A DNA stretch of 64,000 bases from NCBI GenBank assembly GCA_024195265.1, contig JAJLRJ010000005.1, forward strand, positions 40,722,280-40,786,279. The letters are read 5' to 3'. The notes under the pieces are model-generated. The model was not told the origin of the DNA, did no database searches, and saw only the letters and a program-made list of their open reading frames with translations. This document shows, in pieces, positions 56,801-64,000 of the stretch; the first letter of the stretch is position 1; each line of letters begins with the position of its first letter. A program made the position numbers and the translations under genes. Source of the DNA: Dendrophyllia cribrosa. Taxonomy: Eukaryota; Cnidaria; Anthozoa; Scleractinia; Dendrophylliidae.

Positions 56801-57944
56801 AGGCGTTCCGAGAGCTTCGTGATGCGTTGTGTGTGCCTCTTACTGTCTAGATTTTCGTTTATTTAAACCGTTATGCCCAGCGTCTTGTATTGTCTACTGA
56901 TGCACAGGTTTTGAGGCATTACCAAGTCAGCAACGCCATAAATATTGGGAAGAATAAGCACCATATTTGGGAAATCTTTGGAAAAGTTCCTGGGTGTTAT
57001 TTGATTGTTATTTTCCGGCCAATAAGGTGCTCTAAATGGCGATGCCAATTCTAATTGTCAGTTCCTATTTCGGGAGTCGCTATCAGCTACGTCATATGCT
57101 CATGTACGTCAACGCTAATAAAAAAAAACAAAGCTCAATGAATTATTGTGATTGGATTCCCCCGAAACGAAACATGGTGCTTGATCCTTCACAAGTGCAT
57201 TATTTTACAAAAACAAACAAGTTTAAAGCGGATACTATCGGAAAAAAGCAGATATGATGAAACAACCAGATCATGTTAAGACTAAACTTGCGGCCTCGAC
57301 CATGCATTTCTAATAACAGAAATAAAAATAAAATATGCAAAGGACCGCAAACGATGCTGCTGCTCAGTAACGATACGCAGGATCTGCAAGAGACCTAATC
57401 AGCCAAAAAAAAATGAACAAACATACAATAAACTGCAAGGCTGATCTGCACGCGTTATTCGGGTGACAAGTGAGTTCCAAAGTACAGAACCTAATATGGT
57501 GAACAGGTCATTGTGTAATCTATTTGCGCTTGCATTCTTGCAGTCGTTCCAATAAGAACGAAACAGCTGTCCACGGTCGCAACCCTACTTTATCGGAGGG
57601 TCCTGAAAGGGGGGGGGGGGGGGGGGGGGGAGGGGGTACCAATCCCATTTCCCAGCCCAATTTTTTTCAAAATCCCATTTCTCAGCCTCCAAATCCCATT
57701 CCCACTAGCAGAATTCAGGAAAAATCCCAGTGTTTTTCATACCAGCTCTTTTCCATTCACATCCGCAAATCAGTAGAACCCGGCTAACTCGAACTCTGAA
57801 GGGAATCGAGTTAGCCGGGGTTCGAGTTATCAGGGTTGGTGAAAAATAGCGTGAACATAGTTTTAGTATCTACTTTTGTGATAAACATCGCTAAAATTGC
57901 GTATGGAAGAAATTCCAAAGATTATGACTTCGAGCTAAGTGTAA

Positions 57945-59077
57945 GGGGCCGTCGACATATTCCCTTGCTCCCCGCTTAACGTCCACCGGACGTTTGGGGG
58001 GGGGGGGGGGGGGGGGGGTAAGAAGAAGTCCAGTTTTGGACGTTAGTGTGGGGCATTTAGGCCAAAACTCACACAATGATGTCTTTTTTTAAGAAAACTG
58101 AAAATAGTTTCAATACTTTATGTTTTAATTCAGTACATAAAGTGGAACATATTAAAATAGTTCAATAGAAAACAAAAAAAATTCCCCACAAAGTCTCTTA
58201 CAAAGTTGATGCAAAACCAGATGTCCTCTCTCAATCGCGTTCATGAGCTTGAACAGAACAGGAACAGAACGTTACAGGTTCTCAACTTTAAACTATTTTG
58301 CGTTCGTGGCTGTTACATTCGACATCTGTGCACACATCCCGGGACACATCCCCTTGTATGGCAGCTTGTGAACCGTGATTTTTTTTTCAAATTTCAACAC
58401 CAAATTGTCCTAATCGACAATACTGTATCTTGAGACACTTAAGCTATTCAGTTTTAACACAAGAAAAACTTAAACGACAATATTTTAGCTTCCACTGAAG
58501 TTGATAAAAATACTCGTTTTAGTCATTATCAATGCATGGATGGCAAACCCAGCTGATTTCCTCTATGAGTTCGTCCTCACTTGGCAAGTTGTGTGTATTT
58601 GGAGTCTATTTGGTACGTAATTACAGTGGTACCACGCCTCACAATTGTCACATGAAATCCACGAAACAATACACCTTATTTATAAATGGCGGCCGATTTA
58701 TTATTCTTTTGTATTTATTTTAATTAGCCTCACTAGCCTCATTTTAGAGTATAAGTTCTTTTGAATTTTGCACATGCTAACGAGGCTAGTGAGGCCAATT
58801 AAAATAAATACAAAAGAATAATAAATCGGCCGCCATTTATGAATAAGGTGTATTTCTTCGTCATCTTCTTCCGTTCTTCGGAAGACAAGCTTCAGTTGAT
58901 TTAATATATGTTCTTTTCAATATCTTTATTATAAAAGCGCATACAAAAATATAAAAAACGCACACGTACAATACTATAAGTGGATGTTAAGGAGCGGGGG
59001 GGGGGGGGGGGGGGGGGGGGGGAGGGGTCTGAGCTTAACGTCCACCGGACGGAACAGGGGAATATGTCGACGGCCCC
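57945..59077. mobile_element. Nested element with perfect 20 bp GGGGCCGTCGACATATTCCC ends
   Basis: GGGGCCGTCGACATATTCCC at 57945-57964 is the exact reverse complement of 59058-59077. Both ends also contain TTAACGTCCACCGGACG in the same orientation and a poly-G run (about 57995-58018 and 58996-59022). Confidence 0.8.
58671..58851. mobile_element. 181 bp fold-back with 70 bp arms
   Basis: 58671-58740 and 58782-58851 are inverted copies with about two mismatches (ACACCTTATT.., GGCGGCCGATTTATTATTCT..). The 41 bp loop is AT-rich. It is the innermost layer of the nested block. Confidence 0.9.
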
Positions 59078-60570
59078 TAACTTTAACATTTGGGTTCATG
59101 TTTTTGCAATATAAACGAAGTTTGTAGTGTATTACTACAGTCCAACTAAATATGTAAAAAGAATGTTAAATACGTGATCAGTTCGAAGTTAGAATTAGAA
59201 AACAAGCAGCCTATTTTCTTGATACTGTATTTTGAGAAGTCATATAACAACAGAGTTCCGAGTTATCGGGGTAAATTTGGGCCAAGGGAAACGAAAAATA
59301 GTTCGAGTTAGCGGGGAATTCGAGTTATCCGAGTAAAAATGACTCAAAAATGGGGCCAAATCCAAGAGAAATCGCACTCAGTTCGAGTTAGCGGGGTTCT
59401 ACTGTATTCTCCTGCCACTTCACATTCCTGTCGCCTGCAGGTAGTCTGACATCCCACCATGTTGTTTTTAACATGTAAATATGCATGCTCAGCTTTTTTG
59501 GCTTGATTGCACCGCTGTACACAAATATCGTTGACCGCAAGACAAGGGAAAAATAAAATATTCTGATATTCCTATCGTAGAATTGGCGTAAAATAGGCAC
59601 TTTTAACAGTTTTCTGATGTTTGCCAAACTAAGGGAATTATTTACTAGACTAGTTAAGACTAGTTAAGCATTGACTGGACATGCTCAAAGACAACTGTCC
59701 CATTCCCATTTCGACGTTTTTATTCCCATTCCCAGTGAGCAAATCCCAGTCCCAGTGACTCAAATCCCATTTCCCAGGGCAAAAACAGGCCAATCCCAGT
59801 TCCCATTTTACCCCTTCAGGACCCTCTTATCGGTTTCTGTCGTATTGGTGTCTCGCAAAGTCAACATTTTTACGCGATCAGATCAGCCTTGCAATTTATT
59901 ATGTCTAATAGTAGACCTGGGCTGAGTTTTATCACACGAACGAAAAACACGGGTATAACGATTTCCATTTGTAACGACCTTATTTTTGTACTTTTACTCG
60001 GATAAAACGTACATAGTGAAATGACTGATTTCAATGAACCGACTGTCCCGCCGAAATAGCAAAATTTCGCATAGCTTATTTCCACGTTATATCGCCAAAT
60101 GCCACCAAATATACCACTTAGTTGGATAAAATGATTCTATAGAGCAAAACAGAAGCCGTAGTTTGGAGCTAAAGTGCAGGATTGCAAGGATTGAAGTAGA
60201 TTACAGTTCATGAAATTTGATTTATTGACAGGCGGTCAAGAAATCAAACTTGCCATTCTTGTGAAATTCTGACTTTTCTAGCCGTTATTTTGTCTGTTTA
60301 GTTCATATTTCTTTGCTTCTATCATTTTTGGCGATGGTTTCTTCCAATTTCAAGATAATAAAGTAAGCTTAAAGCAAGCTCCTGGCTATAATCATGAAAA
60401 CACGATATTTTAGCCGGGACAGTAGCAGGCGATATGGTGCTATGGTGTCCAAAAGGTAAATGAAACGGTTTTATCTGATCTTTCTGTCATCTAAATGCAT
60501 CGCAAGCTGGTCAGAAATATTGAAACGGAATGCTTCAAGTTCTTAAAACTGTTCTTAGGCTTGGCCTGTG

Positions 60571-63500
60571 TCACTTACGGGGTAGATTCAAAGCTACCTT
60601 TGCTTGATTTAGGAGCTGTAAACTGTCGGCGGTAGCGGGGTGATCTTCACCAAACAATTCTTTCCTTATTCGCCATGCTTTTTCCAGAGATTCCAAAGCT
60701 CCGCTTAAGTCTCCCATGTGACCCTGCACTAAGCCAAGAAAGTGGCAGCTGCACGCTGTGTCTCTGTGATCACCGAGCAGATATGAGGTCATGTCTGCGG
60801 CTTTCAGAAGAGACTCCAATGCTCTTTTGTGGTCTTCCATTTCAAGCTGCACTACACCAAGATTGTAGTAGCTGCACGCCGTGCCTTTGTGAACACCAAG
60901 CACAGTCGATGATACGTCTGCCGCTTTCTGTAGAGACTCCAAAGCTCTTTTGCGGTCTCCCATTTCACGCTGTACTAGACCAAGCTCACGGTAGCTTTCC
61001 GCCGTGTCTTCGTGATCACCAAGCGTATTTCTGTTCATGTCTGCCGCTTTCTGTAAAGAATCCAAAGCTCTTTCGTTGTCTCCCGTGACACGCTGCAACA
61101 TACCAAGATTTTGGTAGCTGTTCGCCGTGTCTTCATGATCACCAAGCACATTCAGCCTCATGTCTGCCGCTTTCTGAAGTGATTCTAAGGCATTTTTATG
61201 GTCTCCCATGACGTGGTACACGACGCCAAGGGTGTGGTAGCAACACGCGGTGTCTTTGTGATCACCTAACAAATTTAAGTTCATGTCTGCCGCTTTCTTT
61301 AGAGATTCCGAAGCTCCATTTATGTCTCCAATGTCACGCTGCACTACACCAAGAATGTAGTAGCAATACGCCGTATCTTCATGATGCCCAAGCAGATGTG
61401 AGTTCATATCTGCCGCTTTTTGTAGAGATTCCAAAGCTCCTTTCTGGTCTCCAATATCACGCTGCAGCACACCGAGGGTCTGATAACTGTTGGCCGTGTC
61501 TTTATGATCACCAAGCACATTCAGCCTCATGTCTGCCGCTTTCTGCAGAGATTTCAAAGCACTTTTCTGGTCTCCAGTAATGCGCTGCAGTTCACCGAGT
61601 GTCTGGTAACTGTTTGCCGTGTCTTCATTATTACCAAGCACATTCAGCCTCATGTCTGCCGCTTTCTGAAGTGATTCTAAGGCTTTTTTATGGTCTCCCA
61701 TGACGCGGCACACTAAGCCAAGGGTGTGGTAGCAACACGCGGCGTCTTTGTGATCACCAAGCAGTTTTCTGTTCATGTCTGCTGCTTTCTGTAGAGACTC
61801 CAGAGCTCCTTTGTGGTCTCCTGTTTCAAACAGCACTACACCAAGGGTGTGGTAGCTGCATGCTGTCTCTTTGTGATCGCCAAGCAGATTTGATCTAATG
61901 TCTGCCGCTTTTTGTAGAGACTTCAAAGCCCCATTCTCATCACCAATAACGCGCTGCAGTTCACCGAGTGACTGGTAACTGTTCGCCGTGTCTTTATGAT
62001 CACCAAGCACATTCTGCCTCATATCTGCCGCTTTCTGTAGAGATTCCAAAGCTCCTTCCTGGTCTCCAATAACACGCTGCAGTTCACCGAGGGTCTGGAA
62101 ACTGTTTGCCGTTTCTTTATTATTACCAAGCACATTCAGACTCATGTCTGCCGCTTTCTGAAGTGATTCTATGGCTTTTTTATTGTCTCCCATGACGTGA
62201 TACACTACGCCAAGGGTGTGGAAGCAGCACGCGGTGTCTTTGTGATCACCTAACAAATTTAAGTTCATGTCTGCCGCTTTCTCTAGAGATTCCGAAGCTC
62301 CATTTATGTCTCCAATGTCACGCTGCCCTACACCAAGAATGTAATAGCAACACGCCGTATCTTCATGATGCCCAAGCAGATGTGAGTTAATATCTGCCGC
62401 TTTTTGTAGAGATTCCAAAGCCCCTTTCTGGTCTCCAATATCACGCTGCAGCACTCCGAGGGTCTGATAACTGTTGGCCGTGTCTTTATGATCACCAAGC
62501 ACATTCAGCCTCATATCTGCCGCTTTCTGTAGAGACTTCAAAGCACCTTTCTGGTCTCCAATAACACGCTGCAGTTCACCGAGGGTCTCGTAACTGTTGG
62601 CCGTGTCTTCATTATCACCAAGCACATTCAGCCTCATATCTGCCGCTTTCTGTAGAGATTCCAAAGCTCCTTTCTGGTCTCCAATAACACGCTGCAGTTC
62701 ACCGAGGGTCTCGTAACTGTTTGCCGTGTCTTCATTATCACCAAGCACATTCAGCCTCATGTCTGCCGCTTTCTGAAGTGATTCTATGGCTTTTTTATGG
62801 TCTCCCATGACGTGGTACACTAAGCCAAGGGTGTGGTAGCAACACGCCGTGTCTTTGTGATCACCAAGCAGTTTTCTTTTCATGTCTGCTGCTTTCTGTA
62901 GAGACTCCATAGCCCTTTTGTGGTCTCCTGTTTCAAACTGCACTACACCAAGGGTGTGGTAGCTGCATGCTGTCTCTTTGTGATCGCCAAGCAGATTTGA
63001 TCTAATGTCTACCGCTTTTTGTAGAGACTTCAAAGCCCCTTTCTGATCACCAATAACGCGCTGCAGTTCACCGAGTGACTGGTAACTGTTCGCCGTGTCT
63101 TTATGATCACCAAGCACATTCTGCCTCATATCTGCCGCTTTCTGTAGAGATTCCAAAGCTCCTTTCTGGTCTCCAATAACACGCTGCAGTTCACCGAGGG
63201 TCTGGTAACTGTTTGCCGTGTCTTCATTATTACCAAGCACATTCAGCCTCATGTCTGCCGCCTTCTGAACTGATTCTAAGGCTCTTTTATGGTCTCCCAT
63301 GACGTGGTACACTAAGCCAAGGGTGTGGTAGCAACACGCGGTGTCTTTGTGATCACCAAACAGTTTTCTGTTCATGTCGGCTGCGTTCTGTAGAGACTCC
63401 AGAGCCCCTTTGTGGTCTCCCATTTCAAACTGAACTACACCAAGGCTGTTATAGCTGCATGCTGTCTCTTTGTGATCGCCAAACAGATTTGATCTTATGT

Positions 63501-64000
63501 CAGCTGCTTTCTGTAGAACGTCCACAGCTCCATTGTTGTCTCCCATAACACGCCGCACCATACCAAGATTGTGGTAGCTATCCGCTGTGTCTTTGTGATC
63601 CCCAAGCAGTTGTGATCTCATGTCTGCCGCTTTCTGCAGAGATTGTAAAGCTCCTTTGTGGTCCTCGTTATCCAGCTGCATTATACCAAGGTTGTGGTAG
63701 CTGCACGCTGTGTCTTTCTGATCATCAAACAAATTAGATCTCATGTCTGTCGCTTTCTGTAGATATCGCAAAGTTCGTTCGTTCAGCTGCACTGCACATG
63801 CCATTTCGTCGCTATTACCAGCCATACTTGAGTCTTCGGACCTTTCTTGAAGCCTCCTAGCTCTTTCATCTTCTTCCATGACACGCTGTTCTCCACCAAG
63901 AGGGTGGTAACTGCACGCCGTTTCTTCGTGATCAACAAGAAGATTCGTTCTTATATCTGCCGCTTTTTGTTGAGACTTTAAAGCTCCTTTGTGATCTCCT
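60571..64000 (-). CDS. Long TPR-repeat protein, 5' end beyond the window
   Basis: The frame is open from the right edge to a stop at 60571, over 1,140 codons; the first in-window ATG (63879) lies within the array, so the true start is off the window. It is made almost entirely of ~27 TPR units of 41 residues (consensus DHKDTANSYQTLGELQ and GDQKGALESLQKAADMR), the kinesin-light-chain/nephrocystin-3 type that binds peptides. One non-TPR linker (EEDERARRLQERSEDSS) occurs near 63830-63880. The C-terminus closes with WRIRKELFGEDHPATADSLQ and a short tail. Units form a higher-order repeat: the same order recurs at 984 or 1,107 bp (8 or 9 units). Such proteins in cnidarians often carry NB-ARC or CHAT domains at the other end, but none is visible here. 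Confidence 0.88.
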   Translation of the reverse strand, partial: GDHKGALKSQQKAADIRTNLLVDHEETACSYHPLGGEQRVMEEDERARRLQERSEDSSMAGNSDEMACAVQLNERTLRYLQKATDMRSNLFDDQKDTACSYHNLGIMQLDNEDHKGALQSLQKAADMRSQLLGDHKDTADSYHNLGMVRRVMGDNNGAVDVLQKAADIRSNLFGDHKETACSYNSLGVVQFEMGDHKGALESLQNAADMNRKLFGDHKDTACCYHTLGLVYHVMGDHKRALESVQKAADMRLNVLGNNEDTANSYQTLGELQRVIGDQKGALESLQKAADMRQNVLGDHKDTANSYQSLGELQRVIGDQKGALKSLQKAVDIRSNLLGDHKETACSYHTLGVVQFETGDHKRAMESLQKAADMKRKLLGDHKDTACCYHTLGLVYHVMGDHKKAIESLQKAADMRLNVLGDNEDTANSYETLGELQRVIGDQKGALESLQKAADMRLNVLGDNEDTANSYETLGELQRVIGDQKGALKSLQKAADMRLNVLGDHKDTANSYQTLGVLQRDIGDQKGALESLQKAADINSHLLGHHEDTACCYYILGVGQRDIGDINGASESLEKAADMNLNLLGDHKDTACCFHTLGVVYHVMGDNKKAIESLQKAADMSLNVLGNNKETANSFQTLGELQRVIGDQEGALESLQKAADMRQNVLGDHKDTANSYQSLGELQRVIGDENGALKSLQKAADIRSNLLGDHKETACSYHTLGVVLFETGDHKGALESLQKAADMNRKLLGDHKDAACCYHTLGLVCRVMGDHKKALESLQKAADMRLNVLGNNEDTANSYQTLGELQRITGDQKSALKSLQKAADMRLNVLGDHKDTANSYQTLGVLQRDIGDQKGALESLQKAADMNSHLLGHHEDTAYCYYILGVVQRDIGDINGASESLKKAADMNLNLLGDHKDTACCYHTLGVVYHVMGDHKNALESLQKAADMRLNVLGDHEDTANSYQNLGMLQRVTGDNERALDSLQKAADMNRNTLGDHEDTAESYRELGLVQREMGDRKRALESLQKAADVSSTVLGVHKGTACSYYNLGVVQLEMEDHKRALESLLKAADMTSYLLGDHRDTACSCHFLGLVQGHMGDLSGALESLEKAWRIRKELFGEDHPATADSLQLLNQAKVALNLPRK

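Larger units (their letters stand above)
57771..59404. mobile_element. Nested element with CAGTAGAACCCxGCTAACTC ends
   Basis: CAGTAGAACCCGGCTAACTC at 57771 is matched by the reverse complement of GAGTTAGCGGGGTTCTACTG ending at 59404. Further GTTCGAGTTA words lie just inside both ends. CAGTAGAACCC ends are typical of pogo/Tigger-type Tc1-mariner derivatives; I see no clear TA duplication. Confidence 0.7.
57590..59833. mobile_element. 2.2 kb element with AGGGTCCTGAA ends and 7 bp target duplication
   Basis: AGGGTCCTGAAAGGGG starts at 57597 and CCCCTTCAGGACCCT ends at 59825. TTATCGG is duplicated at 57590-57596 and 59827-59833. The paralogous sequence near 48272 is uninterrupted. The outer arms carry repeated AATCCCATTxCCCAG words. 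Other elements are nested inside. Confidence 0.85.
56635..61900. repeat. Segmental duplication, right copy
   Basis: Counterpart of 47320-50380. It carries a dispersed repeat at 56685-56800 and the nested block 57597-59826 that are absent from the left copy. Alignable landmarks resume at TTTCTGTCG[T/A]ATTGGTGTCTC (59836). Confidence 0.8.

Noticed and set aside
60675..61580. Plus-strand Cys/Leu-rich frames over the TPR gene
   Set aside because: Antisense shadows of the regular 123 bp TPR unit.

Overview
The window looks like nuclear DNA of an animal, most probably an anthozoan cnidarian (a stony coral or close relative). The evidence is intron-rich genes with GT..AG splice sites, metazoan families (UFSP2, AKAP7, iduronate-2-sulfatase, Mab-21, SOCS-box, ZU5/UPA/death), very long TPR arrays, and a dense load of LINEs, Penelope-like elements, THAP-type transposase and small inverted-repeat elements, many holding long G/C homopolymers. 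The species is an inference. There are no prokaryotic operons and no CRISPR array. I found no intact tRNA or rRNA gene.

Layout. 0.15-2.4 kb (-): a two-exon THAP/DDE transposase gene with one in-frame stop. 5.4-5.8 kb (-): first exon of an iduronate-2-sulfatase-like gene, the rest not visible. 6.4-10.9 kb: retrotransposon relics and short inverted-repeat elements. 12.0-13.4 kb (+): an intronless propeller-like protein with a C-terminal SOCS box, followed by a ~120 bp tandem array seeded from the end of its own coding sequence. 15-37 kb: a tandemly duplicated head-to-head gene pair, in the order AKAP7a(-), UFSP2 relic(+), AKAP7b(-), UFSP2(+). In the first unit AKAP7 is whole and UFSP2 is a stump; in the second AKAP7 has lost both ends and UFSP2 is complete. 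UFSP2 can be assembled into 15 exons whose phases all close, giving 632 codons. 40.6-42.0 kb (-): a Mab-21-domain protein with altered nucleotidyltransferase residues. 43-47 kb: MITEs, a Penelope-like fragment and a 265 bp tandem duplication.

47.3-64 kb is a second duplicated region, mostly minus-strand. It holds a decayed TPR gene, the 3' four exons of a ZU5-UPA-death-ubiquitin-like gene, a TPR fragment beside a hexanucleotide microsatellite, a Penelope-like fragment, a heptad-repeat coiled-coil reading frame, and a long TPR gene of more than 1,140 codons that runs off the right edge. The two TPR genes share their 3' flank. A 2.2 kb nested block of elements sits in the right copy, and the left copy preserves the empty site.

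Functional themes are ubiquitin and ubiquitin-like biology (UFSP2, a SOCS-box receptor, a Ubl-death protein) and scaffold proteins (TPR, coiled coil, AKAP7). I see no sign that they form one pathway. The best candidates for something new are the ZU5-UPA-death-Ubl architecture, the reciprocal decay of the duplicated AKAP7/UFSP2 pair, and the array that copies the SOCS-box codons into the 3' UTR.
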